This document shows positions 28,501 to 36,080 of a DNA stretch of 64,000 bases, one piece after another. The notes beneath the pieces are model-generated. The model was given only the letters and a program-made list of their open reading frames with translations, had not been told where the DNA came from and did not search any database. The DNA lies in assembly GCA_013216015.1 (NCBI GenBank), contig JABSOI010000033.1:1-64000 (forward strand), given 5' to 3'. Every line of letters begins with the position of its first letter. Within the stretch, counting starts at the first letter, position 1. This stretch comes from Alteromonadaceae bacterium (GTDB lineage Bacteria; Pseudomonadota; Gammaproteobacteria; Enterobacterales; Alteromonadaceae). The translations under genes were made by a program, and so were the position numbers.

Positions 28501-28767
28501 ATTTACCCGACAGGATGGGTAGAAAATTATTTATTTATGTTTGTCGGGGCGGGTTATATCGCGGGGACTCAGTACTACCACTTTTATTATAATAGTCAAG
28601 GCACTGGTCAAGGTGTTCCTGTCAATTTTACTGATACCGGCGACGATAATTTTTTGTTTTGGTTTGCCAATACCGGGTTTGGCGTTGGTCTTGGTTACAT
28701 GGGGCTTAGACAACAGCTGCGACGTCATTTCCCCCAGAGCTTTGGAGGGCTACCACCACCTAGATAA
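22510..28767 (+). CDS. Secreted SpvB/FG-GAP/RHS giant protein, copy 2 (complete)
   Basis: 2085 residues. The GTG at 22510 follows AAGGA at a good distance; an internal ATG at 22627 would give a standard signal peptide. The hydrophobic segment ~44-58 ends at VQA|KT. Order: SpvB-like domain (~66-300, VPPGTNKVQPKL, GIGWHLSG); seven FG-GAP/VCBS units of ~53 residues (DYNGDGL-type, ~378-700); TcB middle-like region; YD repeats to ~1700; RHS core (HPDHIGSTT, ELYYYGARYYDP, DPDGQ at ~1816-1820). Then comes a 265-residue tail. The tail has Ala/Gly-rich hydrophobic stretches, seven-residue P-AN-NP repeats (~1955-1992) and an LRRHFPQSFGGL ending. The layout resembles TcB/TcC-like toxin cocoons; no toxin domain is recognised in the tail. 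It converges with SleB-like 3. Confidence 0.85.
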   Translation: MNTSKKNSIHYDQHFRLLLSKTLKQRIVLTHLSLCHHINMLGKQLLLLAIILFASLPVQAKTITQAAGSIEGHFNVNGNGGAVYSVDLKVPPGTNKVQPKLKLQYNSHKKNGLLGIGWHLSGISAISRCPLTVAQDGVKGGVTFSESDRFCVDGQRLIATEGEYGADKSLYNSEIKNWTLYQSHGTCGSGPCYFTALTKGGAALEFGRTDDSRIIAQGKKSVRVWSLNKTSDLNSNFITVEYFNDSHQGEYYPTAFHYTGNTVENVAPQRSVQLHYQDRPDKTISYIGGSMVQITKRLHTLSTYVEDKQVKQYRLSYGTSTTSARSILQNLTECDNNENCYSPTVFTWKNEIVSTHQFVQQPWSEQGDWFTEGKVALGDYNGDGLGDIAYIFNQTGQITMDVYSSTDQAFSRKKWSSPHGAWQQGVFSGGDFNGDGLSDVVSIFNQTGKVGIDVYLSTKHEFEQHLGFTSQTLWHADAQFNTGDFNGDGLTDVAIIFNDAGKIGLDIYLSTGTSFKKMPWDFRQDGNWHHSGIFNPGDFNGDGLTDIGYVFNHNGQIQIDVYLSTGRSFEKQKWSSEQLAWQDDNLVSFSDFNGDAITDIAIFFNDTGNIGADVFISTGKDFHKSNWSGKEEERPLWRGQSVIKLGDYNGDGLTDAGYIFKDDDHKTSIAIYLSTGKQFQNSEWATSQGSWINQEFYSRDYSGNGKTDIANIFNNNGKLAIHVHKVVPNDKNVPQSILQSDLLTSITNGFGGNINLDYKPITDNTVYEKGKGGIFPTVEVNVPWYVVSRYTTTEPSSGNTSVYQHRYKHARIDLQGRGWLGFAETSVTNLSDPELQSTSVSYYHQTFPLTGMIYKQELIQGSDKTLLNRSVNKYDKVISANKVYTVYKVSESNEHYTNGHYGYTVSKKYAFDPEYKNIIRIDDLADTSDSNANTRDDVYICFQYNTNPKIPWWKQFFPTAKKITRTQNGCTEANFQQWNVAEDLRFYQFGYDKAMNMNSQKIWHDQKNKWIEKKEMFDDYGNVISMTDPIGNTTHVQYDERYNTFVQQLIMPPANFGEKPLTFNATYESHFGVPMQFIDLNGNIALEVPTDGLDGFGRITRLNSIQPDDKELKPLITMTFSKDNAIGMQIKTRLRELWQEDDINQWYWQTDTFDGFNRKVRNTSKGSNDKTPIMAEINFNNKGLVKNKTLPYFSDHKPHTIEYLYNTRNKLIQTLLPDGAINKINYDKLNDRIVITESPNPADVGQQHTWVKSSSVWNSRGHLKQQTHVNGGVTYYNYDPLGQNISIQDALGTVSKMSYNSLGQVMTYEKPELGQKIYTYYDNGLIQTSEDAEQQKSKFTYDALGRATSIKNYTADTTLEKTTIYTYDTAENGKGLLASTTTPEMEYRFVYNYLAKVKQQSITLTSNQEKTTYTTTYHYDALQRPQEIIHPDATKVRYSYHPQGGLHTVALQKSHAKDFVTLATYSDYTPLGQYQTSLFNNGAHSTFTYDVLGRHKTSITQNSVQTLRHFEYTWNHASKLLTITDLRAAPEISLTQAFTYNDMGYLSTASTLRDKKSYQYNLSGGIKQVNDTLYVYDTTKKHQIINTCQMSPKTNCDIQTDMNLTLSYDNNGNTVQKISHTTGNDDSTNWHYRYNVQNNLIQVQQENAEGNMATINTFTYDDSWRRIKKTVAEGDTTLYITPAHIMTRKQSGQTTTTQYIHGAQGIIASLSQEKGIRYLHPDHIGSTTLKTDESGKETNRIIYSAYGRVDQKISKAADDVRFKFTGKEFDSESELYYYGARYYDPDLKVFTTPDPKGQFDNPYIYVGSDPITRTDPDGQEAVSASIITTSTAASFASFISTSTAASSTSTAGLVGIAVGVTSVATAATVSTGALINGASETSGLSTNTAISNIVSDSNQAEFDSMAYFLNNEKSIIQARNNDHRLSRAWAIANSAGTGLLGGGKKGKGKNRIQQQPANRNQRRANQNQQPANQNPPPANVNPPLANVNPPLANIIYNIYPTGWVENYLFMFVGAGYIAGTQYYHFYYNSQGTGQGVPVNFTDTGDDNFLFWFANTGFGVGLGYMGLRQQLRRHFPQSFGGLPPPR
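28373..28490 (+). repeat. 21-bp coding tandem repeat in RHS 2 tail
   Basis: About 5.5 copies of a 21-bp unit encode heptads such as QPANQNP, PPANVNP and PLANVNP. The unit is absent from RHS copy 1, which instead has 15-bp repeats (QVI-P-type) at the corresponding position (around 7340-7390). Confidence 0.7.
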
Positions 28768-28774
28768 CTATAAT

Positions 28775-28912
28775 ATGCCGCCTATATTGGCTCAAGCTAC
28801 AAAGGAGGAACTTGTTAATAATTGTAAAAAATATCAATTTTTGACTGAGTTTCTTTATTGTAGCGAACAGCTATTAGCACCATACTATTTTGCTAAACAG
28901 TTGATTATATAA
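28775..28912 (+). CDS. Possible small protein after RHS 2, 45 codons
   Basis: ATG 8 bp after the RHS 2 stop. The peptide MPPILAQATKEELVNNCKK... is plausible but has no clear ribosome binding site. Small immunity proteins often follow RHS tips; that is the only reason to note it. Confidence 0.25.
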   Translation: MPPILAQATKEELVNNCKKYQFLTEFLYCSEQLLAPYYFAKQLII

Positions 28913-28987
28913 TTTAGCAATACTACATGTTAACTTAGTATATTATTTATCTGAGGTTCCGATATTTTGCTCTGAAAATTATATTCA

Positions 28988-30667
28988 CTATTCATCTACA
29001 ATATCCAAAGCTAAAAGATTAGAACTACGTCCCCAAAAATAAATATCCTTATCAAAACTTTCATTATCTTCGCAATAACCACCTTCACCTTGATTAGATA
29101 TACTGCCATTGATACCCCCTAAGTTAACCTTGCAAGAATGATCTTCTGCACAATAATCATAGTCTCGCCACTCTTGAGCACCATTGGGATTTCCAGTGTA
29201 TAAATTATTGTTAGGATACAGTCCTGTTAAAAAATAATTAGAGCCTATTGTTTCAGGAACCCATCCATTTATAACAAATAAAATATCCCATATAATTCCT
29301 GATTCTTCTAATTTGACTATATCGACATGGGCATCATTCATTTGAGTATGCTGTCCACCCGATGTTACTGTTCCCCCATGAATAACACAACTATAACGTT
29401 TGGAAATTTCAGCATATAAAGGATCAGCCCCAGAGGGTGTATTTGCCCTGCAAAAGTTGACCTCTGGATGCCCCTCAGCTCCAGGATAAACACCACAACC
29501 ATTCATACTAATTGTTGCACGGTTACGAATAGCCCATGCTATGCCTATTCTACCTTTTTGTTGTTCTCCTCTTGCGTTGTTGTATATTACCTCTGCTGCA
29601 TTAACTATAGATGTTGAAAACATAAAATTACCAGTCACCCACTTATTAGCATATAGCCCTCTAGAATCATCACCTTCATTATTATGCGCAAAGGTAAATG
29701 CATGAGCTGTTGGTATATCCAGAATGTTTTTAGACAACTGATTAATTATGCCAGTAAATTTTGGTAGTGCACCTATAAATGGATTGTTACTCAATTTTTT
29801 TCTTAATATTTGTACCTCAGCGTCAACTTCTTGAGTATCCATTGCTAGCTGATGCATTGTTTTTTGTTTTAATAGTACTATGTGGACATACATCCTTCTC
29901 TCTTCAAACGTAAATTTATCTAATACATTCAAAGCTTCACGCGGTTTACCATTATCTAAAAGATAATTCGCATACCGGAAATTAGCCTCTACCCCATCCA
30001 CAGGTGTCCTCATATTTATTGCTGATAAAAATTGAGTATCAGCCGCATTATCCTTAAATTTTGCCAACCCATCAGCATAATCAACATGCGCAAGATAAGT
30101 ACCTGTCTCATCCCTACTATGCTGTAACAACTCATCAAAAGTTTCAACAAGTTCGTTTTTATCTTTAAGTTTCACCGCCAATTCAGATAATTTCCGCGTG
30201 TATTTTATTCGGTTTTTATTAAGGGATAATTTAGATGCTTTTTTATAAGCGTTTAAAGCTTTTCGATAGATGTTAGGGCTAGAATAGGTGACTTTAGAAT
30301 TAACGTTTTTTGAAACGTTACCATTAACGCCATTGCCACTAAGCGAGTTGACGCCTCTTGAAGTATTATATTTTTCAGCATCCCCTTTATTATGGCGAAC
30401 ATTGTAATACAATAAAGACTCCGCCAATTCCACCAGCAATGTTTCTTGGTTATCTTCATCCGTGGTTAACAGTTTTGCTTCTATGCCTCTGATGTGTTCA
30501 ATTGCATATGTTTTCACCTTATAAAGTTCAACTAGATTACTTTTATTGTGCGGTTTTTCTTTATTCAAATAACCTTGGTTATCCATACCCGTGTTTGCGA
30601 AGGCACTGAACGATAAGGTTAACAGTGCAACAACGGCTGTAAAATTTCTTTGCTTGATGTTCAACAT
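28988..30667 (-). CDS. Secreted TPR / SleB-like domain protein, paralogue 3
   Basis: 559 residues. Signal peptide with cleavage near SAFA|NTG. TPR-like helical region (YLAHVDYADGLAKF, YANYLLDNGKPREALNVLDKF). SleB-like core VIYNNARGEQQKGRIGIAWAIRNRATI, with Asn at the position usually occupied by Glu, as in paralogue 1. Cys-rich C-terminus with GAQEWR. It converges with RHS 2 across a 220-bp spacer, mirroring the paralogue 1/RHS 1 pair. Paralogues 1 and 3 look closest in the ARGE region, whereas 2 and 3 share more of the TPR region, so recombination among them is possible. Function unknown. Confidence 0.7.
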   Translation of the reverse strand: MLNIKQRNFTAVVALLTLSFSAFANTGMDNQGYLNKEKPHNKSNLVELYKVKTYAIEHIRGIEAKLLTTDEDNQETLLVELAESLLYYNVRHNKGDAEKYNTSRGVNSLSGNGVNGNVSKNVNSKVTYSSPNIYRKALNAYKKASKLSLNKNRIKYTRKLSELAVKLKDKNELVETFDELLQHSRDETGTYLAHVDYADGLAKFKDNAADTQFLSAINMRTPVDGVEANFRYANYLLDNGKPREALNVLDKFTFEERRMYVHIVLLKQKTMHQLAMDTQEVDAEVQILRKKLSNNPFIGALPKFTGIINQLSKNILDIPTAHAFTFAHNNEGDDSRGLYANKWVTGNFMFSTSIVNAAEVIYNNARGEQQKGRIGIAWAIRNRATISMNGCGVYPGAEGHPEVNFCRANTPSGADPLYAEISKRYSCVIHGGTVTSGGQHTQMNDAHVDIVKLEESGIIWDILFVINGWVPETIGSNYFLTGLYPNNNLYTGNPNGAQEWRDYDYCAEDHSCKVNLGGINGSISNQGEGGYCEDNESFDKDIYFWGRSSNLLALDIVDE

Positions 30668-30797
30668 ATTAAATAACTCCGAAATAGTTAATGTGTTGTA
30701 AAAATGGAACTTGTTGAGGATAAAAAATATCCTTTTATAACAAACCTAAATATACATGCTCAATATATAACCAGCACGACAAATAAAACAATATCTT

Positions 30798-30814
30798 TTG
30801 GCTATAAATTAGGC
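30798..30814 (-). promoter_or_regulatory. Conserved upstream element of SleB-like gene 3
   Basis: On the minus strand GCCTAATTTATAGCCAA, two changes from the copies before paralogues 1 and 2, 131 bp from the start codon. It lies just inside the spacer after the choice-of-anchor-U gene. Confidence 0.4.
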
Positions 30815-30834
30815 TTTTTTAGCATTAGCATTAA

Positions 30835-31688
30835 TTAATCACTTTTCCATACTCTGCGATAAGTGACAAAAGTTAACATGAGTAATAATACCCAATACAA
30901 CACACCTCCACTTTTATGAACGGTAGTCATTGCTTTATTAACATCACCATTTTGATTTATTTGACTATTTCCATCCGAAATTGGAGGTGTAACGTTTAGC
31001 TTTATTTTAATAATAACAACTGCATGATCAAAGCCTCCTTTCATATCACTGATCCAATAATCAATCGTCATGTTGTCAGCATAATTTTCCCTTGGAACAT
31101 AGCGCAATGATCCGTTATCAATCGTTACTTTACCTGTATTGGAAAACACTGACGTTATAAATAGGGTATCGCCATCTTGATCAGTATCATTGTTCAATAC
31201 CTCTATCGTGGCCTCGTTCTTATAAATATCAACAAAATCATCTACCGCCACAGGGAAGTGATTTAAACTATTTAAAATACTGAGACCGCCCAGATTAACG
31301 ATGGTGCCGTTTACGGTTGAATCGTTATCATTAACACCACCGTCATCAATGATTTGCTGCACACACCAATGACCAACTTTAAGTCCTGATGTCCAAAGAG
31401 TGTTATTTTCTGATGTGTCTGGAGGAGGGCAATAACCTTGCTCACCTTGAGTTGACCACAAACTGTTTTTTTCATTTATAATGAAAGACCCCCAACCAGT
31501 CACGTTCCTGTATTGTCGGTAAACTGCATTAGCCGGTATTGGGTTACGTTGTGGTATTACGATGGCATAGGTCATTCCCGGATCTGGCAAACCGTCTGCA
31601 ATATAATCAAAAAGACCACCCGTATTTAACGCCTCAGGGTCTTCAGTTATCATCTCGCTAAGTGCTTTACGGTCATCTTCGGTTATTA
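30835..31688 (-). pseudogene. Choice-of-anchor-U surface protein, 5' end removed by transposon
   Basis: The open frame comes out of the second transposon's end. It reads a choice-of-anchor-U domain (IPQRNPIPANAVYRQY, GYCPPPDTSEN, GHWCVQQIIDDGG), then a cadherin-like/VCBS repeat (VAVDDFVDIYKNEATIEVL, DGDTLFITSV). It ends in a membrane helix with a basic tail (LYWVLLLMLTFVTYRRVW). These are typical of C-terminally anchored extracellular proteins of marine gammaproteobacteria. The N-terminal signal peptide and upstream domains are missing, so the remnant is probably not exported. Confidence 0.75.
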
Positions 31689-31721
31689 GGGTCTAACTAC
31701 AAAAGCGGTAAAAAACGCCCA
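31689..31721 (+). repeat. Inverted repeat of second Tn3-family element (left)
   Basis: Starts GGGTCTAACTACAAAAGCGG; pairs with 35231-35263. Confidence 0.85.
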
Positions 31722-31800
31722 CTAACCCACTCCATCATATTGATATGCAACAATATTATGTTGACCTTTTTTTCAAAAATATCGACCTTTTGTATGATTA

Positions 31801-34800
31801 TCAACCAATGGACAAAGCTAATATCCGAGTTAAGTCAAATTCGTCATCATTAGCAGAATCTCTGGTAAAATCATATTGGCCATGAAGATTAATGTGCCGC
31901 CAAGTCAAAACAGAACCGTTAAGGATAGATTGCACTGCATTTGCACGTTCGTCGGCATCTTTTAGATGAGTTAAATACTGGGATAAATAGAGGTAATTCC
32001 ATAATACAATGGAATTTTGAATGAGCATTTTACAGGCTGCGGTGAGATCTTGCTCATCTTTGTCACCTTCTTGAATTTCTTGATTGTTTGCAAAAAATAT
32101 TGCTTTGGCAAGCTTGTTAGATAATTCAACACGATTAAGTTGTTTTTCAATGCGCTGCCGTAACTCTAAGTCATCATAATAAGTTAATATGAAATTTGAT
32201 TTCATGATCCGGCCAAATTCTTTAAGTGCATTGTACAAAGGGATTTGCTTGGTATAAGAATTAAGCCTAGAGAAAAGTTGAGAGGCTGATGCTTTTTTTA
32301 GCTTGATTGTTACCATAAAACGTAATATATCCTCCCAATTATCTTTGATTAATTTTTGTCTGATTGCTCGACTTGGCTTTATTGCATGGCCTTTTTCGAT
32401 GTGTGTGTTCTTACCATCAAAATCATAGATAGTTTGGCTTCCTAATCCTTTTATACGAGGAGCAAATGATGTTCCCATAAAGTGAGCTGCACCAAATATT
32501 GTTTCTGTGTAACCATGACTATCCGTACTGTGAATGTCACTTTTTATAACATCATTATGAGTTATGCCATCAATAACATATGCGGCTTCTCGCTCAGAAG
32601 AACTTATGACTGTCGAATAGAAAAGTACCTGGCGTTCATCTATAAACGTATAAACAGTGGAGCCTTTATCACTGCCAAAATATTTAAATGAATAAGCGGA
32701 ATTCAACGAATCAACCGCCACATAATATTTCTGTCCATCACTGCTAGTATGTAATTGGTTGGGATCATGTCGGTATGCGTTAGCAAGCGATAGTTTATCA
32801 ATATAACTAACAATATTGTCACTGGCAGCTTGAACATTTTTAAGGTCGAAGAACCACTTAACCGTATTATTAAGAACATCTTCACTTATGCCAACAGAGA
32901 TATTAGCTATTTTATTTAATCCCAGATTACATCCCTTACCAAGAATACCGGCTAATAATACTTCTAACGAGGGTTTCATTTTTTTGTGTTTATTGGAAAA
33001 ATGAGTGAAACAGGATTTAAAATCACATACTTGATTAATATCTGCCAATATTTTTTGAATTGGCACGTAACCCTCCTGCATAAGTGTTTCACCAATAAAA
33101 CCAAAATCACTATTATCAATTTTAGGCGTTCTCACTTTAGGTCTACCATCACTATCAAGTTGCAAGTATGGGTTTTCATTAGTGGCCAATCTAACATTCA
33201 CATCTCGGTATTTAATACTGAGTTTTTCCCTTAAGTCATCTAACACTGTAGACACATCTCTAAATTCCCAAAGACCGGCTGCCTGAAGCAGTTTATCTCG
33301 ATCTTTTAACCAGGTTTCATCATCAATAAGGTAATCAAAGATACCTTTGTATTTATAAGTTGCGTCAAAAATAAGCTGTCCAGCCTTAATATCATCAGCA
33401 ATATGAGAAAATAACAGAGCTTTATAAAGTGAAACCCTAAACTCTTTATTCTGAAGAACGGCTTCACGTTCATCATCTTTTAAAAAATCCAAAGGTGGAT
33501 TGTGTCCAACATTTCCATCCATTAATTTGAAGTGCTCTATTGCAGCAAGTAATTTTTTATTGGCGCTTTTAGTAGAGAATTCCATAACTTTTAATATATT
33601 TGATACTCTCCGTTGTAATCTGAGGGATAATGACTCCCAAATATTAAAATAACGTTCATTTCCGGTCAAATCAGCAAGGAAATCCTGCATTTCACGAATT
33701 CGATCCTGCTCTTTTTCATCATAGGATTTTAAGTTTTCTTCAATAAGGTTTTCTAACTGCCGAACTACCTCACTTGCAGTTAAGGGTGCTTGGGTAACAA
33801 TATCAATGACTCGCTCCCTGAAATTCATTAAATCTTTACTTGATTTTGAAATAACTTTTATTGCAGTGTTACGACCTGATTGTTCATTTTTATCAATTAA
33901 TTGTAATTGTGTCGTTAATTTAGATTTCGCTGCCAACGTTGATTTTAGAAAGATATTAATAAGGGTGTCATGACGTAAATAATATTGATGCTTTAAATAG
34001 GCTAGTAGATGTAAATAAGCTTTGTGCTTATTGGAAAAGCTTGTCAACTGAAAGGTTTGTGCTTTTTGAACCCAAGTAGCGAAATACTCTGTTGCCTGAT
34101 CTGTTAATTGTAAATTGTCCGTTAAAGTATTGAAGGCCGTATGATAACCTTTCACTATATCGAAGACATCAACATTTTTTTGAATCTCTTTTGGCTTAAC
34201 TGACTGATTAATGGCTTTTAAATTTGTAATCTGAGGACGTGCAAGAGAAAGTTCGTTGTCACTCGGATTGGAAAATAAGGCTTGCAGAGATTCGTTTTGC
34301 TCTACCGTTATTTCTTTTTCTATAATGCTAAGTAATTGTTCTTCATATGCATTGTAATGATCGGTTATATAAGTAGAAAGTTTGCTGTAAGTGGGAATAA
34401 TTACCTTGTTGTTCCAACAGTATTCAACGAGTGCTTTAAATACTTTTTTTGGGGAAAGTTGTTGTTCTATAAACCATTTAGCTTGATATATTAAATTTTT
34501 ATCATGGGATTCATCAGGTAACACCCAGCCTGATAGTGACAATATAATATCCCTGTGATATTTACGTGAAGTTTCACTATAAAGTTGAATATCAATTTTT
34601 TTATTTATTTCAAGTACCTTACAAATATGTTGAATATCGCGTTTTAGAAAATCTTCAGTAACAAAAAACTTTCCTGACGCTCTGAAATATCCGAGCTGAA
34701 GTATAAATCCAACACGATTAACATCACCTCGCAGTTTGTTATAACCAGCTTTTCTTATTTCACTAGATATTTCAAAATAACGCGGTCTATCGATTTTATG

Positions 34801-34893
34801 TAATTTTGGAGGAATATCAAAATCACGTTGTTCTTTTGGTGTCAAAATCGCTAGCTTAGTCATAATTTCTTTTATTTCAGGAGCAAAAAACAT
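31801..34893 (-). CDS. tnpA: Tn3-family transposase, second type
   Basis: 1030 residues; M11 (34863) is an alternative start, and neither has a good ribosome binding site. DUF4158-like N-terminus. Catalytic residues read D719 in SSDGQKY, D791 in STDSHG and E923 in LNRVELS. It differs widely from the tnpA at 17527 (different end sequences, low identity), so the two elements are independent. The frame is intact. Confidence 0.93.
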   Translation of the reverse strand: MFFAPEIKEIMTKLAILTPKEQRDFDIPPKLHKIDRPRYFEISSEIRKAGYNKLRGDVNRVGFILQLGYFRASGKFFVTEDFLKRDIQHICKVLEINKKIDIQLYSETSRKYHRDIILSLSGWVLPDESHDKNLIYQAKWFIEQQLSPKKVFKALVEYCWNNKVIIPTYSKLSTYITDHYNAYEEQLLSIIEKEITVEQNESLQALFSNPSDNELSLARPQITNLKAINQSVKPKEIQKNVDVFDIVKGYHTAFNTLTDNLQLTDQATEYFATWVQKAQTFQLTSFSNKHKAYLHLLAYLKHQYYLRHDTLINIFLKSTLAAKSKLTTQLQLIDKNEQSGRNTAIKVISKSSKDLMNFRERVIDIVTQAPLTASEVVRQLENLIEENLKSYDEKEQDRIREMQDFLADLTGNERYFNIWESLSLRLQRRVSNILKVMEFSTKSANKKLLAAIEHFKLMDGNVGHNPPLDFLKDDEREAVLQNKEFRVSLYKALLFSHIADDIKAGQLIFDATYKYKGIFDYLIDDETWLKDRDKLLQAAGLWEFRDVSTVLDDLREKLSIKYRDVNVRLATNENPYLQLDSDGRPKVRTPKIDNSDFGFIGETLMQEGYVPIQKILADINQVCDFKSCFTHFSNKHKKMKPSLEVLLAGILGKGCNLGLNKIANISVGISEDVLNNTVKWFFDLKNVQAASDNIVSYIDKLSLANAYRHDPNQLHTSSDGQKYYVAVDSLNSAYSFKYFGSDKGSTVYTFIDERQVLFYSTVISSSEREAAYVIDGITHNDVIKSDIHSTDSHGYTETIFGAAHFMGTSFAPRIKGLGSQTIYDFDGKNTHIEKGHAIKPSRAIRQKLIKDNWEDILRFMVTIKLKKASASQLFSRLNSYTKQIPLYNALKEFGRIMKSNFILTYYDDLELRQRIEKQLNRVELSNKLAKAIFFANNQEIQEGDKDEQDLTAACKMLIQNSIVLWNYLYLSQYLTHLKDADERANAVQSILNGSVLTWRHINLHGQYDFTRDSANDDEFDLTRILALSIG

Positions 34894-35230
34894 TTATTAA
34901 AATGCCGTAGAAATTAAGCCTAACAAATCATTTTGGTCTTAATGTAGTTAATGTTTAGAATATTTACTTATGACTTATAAGTATACTCAAATGTCATAAC
35001 AAAATATCAGGTAAATCATAGGTTTGTCATTACTTATATGTCACTAATGTATTGTCATCATCTAAATGTCATTAATAAAATGCTCAATTCCTTGATTAAT
35101 TAACTCAAAAATTAAAAGTATAAAATTCATAGTGTTATATAAAATACTGAGCTATTTGAATAAAAATCAATCAAAAAAATTAAAAAGCAACAACTAAGTC
35201 ATTAATAATAAAGGATATAACATCATCCTA
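34894..35230. promoter_or_regulatory. Res-like cluster of TGTCA motifs inside second transposon
   Basis: Between tnpA and the inverted repeat, the segment 34990-35075 holds five TGTCA-type motifs (ATGTCATAAC, TTGTCATTAC, ATGTCACTAA, TTGTCATCAT, ATGTCATTAA) spaced 15-37 bp. This is the look of a resolvase target without a resolvase gene. The rest is AT-rich. Confidence 0.4.
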
Positions 35231-35263
35231 TGGGCGTTTTTTACCGCTTTTGTAGTTGAACCC
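35231..35263 (-). repeat. Inverted repeat of second Tn3-family element (right)
   Basis: Ends TTTTGTAGTTGAACCC; partner of 31689-31721. Confidence 0.85.
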
Positions 35264-35735
35264 ATTACTTGACGAAGCGGCCTTAGTGGCATGTTTAGCC
35301 TATGTCGATTTAAATCCAGTTAGAGCAAAAATGGCTAAGACGCCAGAAACTTCAGATCACACAAGTATTTCGTTACGTTCAAAATCAGCGAAAAATGGTA
35401 AACAACCATCAATACTATCGCCTTTCGTCGGCAACCCTAAAAAAGTAATGCCTAAAGGTTTACCCTTTGATATCGAAGACTATCTTAAATTAGTTGATTT
35501 AACTGGGCGTTGTATTCGAGAAGATAAACGCGGTTCTATTGATAATGCAAATTGCTGTATTTTAGAACGTTTAAACATATCACCCGAAAACTGGCTCAAG
35601 CTCACCACCCAGTTCGAACAGTTATTTAAAAGTGCCGTTGGCTCACCGGATTCAATCAGTAAATACTGTCAAAATCAAAAATTAAAACGACGTCAGGATA
35701 TTAACAATAGTAGAGATTTACTCGATATCGCTTAA
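35264..35735 (+). pseudogene. RAYT (REP-associated tyrosine transposase, Y1_Tnp), C-terminal part
   Basis: The frame leaves the transposon end and reads LLDEAALVACLAYVDLNP then VRAKMAKTPE. This is the conserved C-terminal helix of IS200/IS605-like RAYTs, followed by the usual basic tail (LKRRQDINNSRDL). The N-terminal HUH motif and catalytic tyrosine lie in the lost half. RAYTs mobilise REP sequences, and REP-like repeats follow downstream. Confidence 0.75.
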
Positions 35736-36080
35736 TATCGTAACCTATTCATCTGTCATATCAATGCTGCTACACGTTGAGGCTTCCTGTTGTCTTTAAA
35801 ACTGTATATTAGCTAGAAAATTAAAACTTTCCCCCTGAACCCATTATCACTATCAGTACTTTAAATTTATACTTCACCACTCGAACTTTTAATGTCACGT
35901 TCACTGTTCCAAATCTAAACGCTTTTAGCGGTGGGTGTCCGGATAATTTCTCCGGATAATTTCTCGTGGAATAATTTAAAGTGGGTGGCTAATTAACTTT
36001 CCTTAAAGTGGGTGGCTAATTAACTTTCCACTTCAGAACGTTGTAACTTGGAAAGCAGTAAAGTATTAATATAATTGTGA
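35736..36080. repeat. REP-like direct repeats downstream of RAYT relic
   Basis: Two ~25-bp copies containing AAAGTGGGTGGCTAATTAAC follow one another (35978-36030). A related GTGGGTGTCC and doubled GGATAATTTCTC units precede them (35930-35970). GTGGGTG-containing repeats commonly accompany RAYT genes in this group of bacteria, as far as I recall. No coding frame. Confidence 0.5.

Larger units (their letters stand above)
31689..35263 (-). mobile_element. Minimal Tn3-family transposon (tnpA only), 3.6 kb
   Basis: Inverted repeats of 33 bp bound it (31689-31721 and 35231-35263), matching except for two adjacent bases; they begin GGGT and share ACTACAAAAGCGGTAAAAAA. The only gene is tnpA; there is no resolvase. 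A cluster of TGTCA motifs lies behind the tnpA start. Four bases ATTA abut both ends, but the fifth differs, so a clean 5-bp duplication is lacking. Each end cuts a different gene (choice-of-anchor-U protein, RAYT). Confidence 0.9.

Noticed and set aside
28541-28912. Plus-strand 123-codon frame overlapping the RHS 2 end
   Set aside because: Most of it overlaps RHS 2 in another frame; only the last 45 codons after the RHS stop could be a gene, and these are listed at low confidence.
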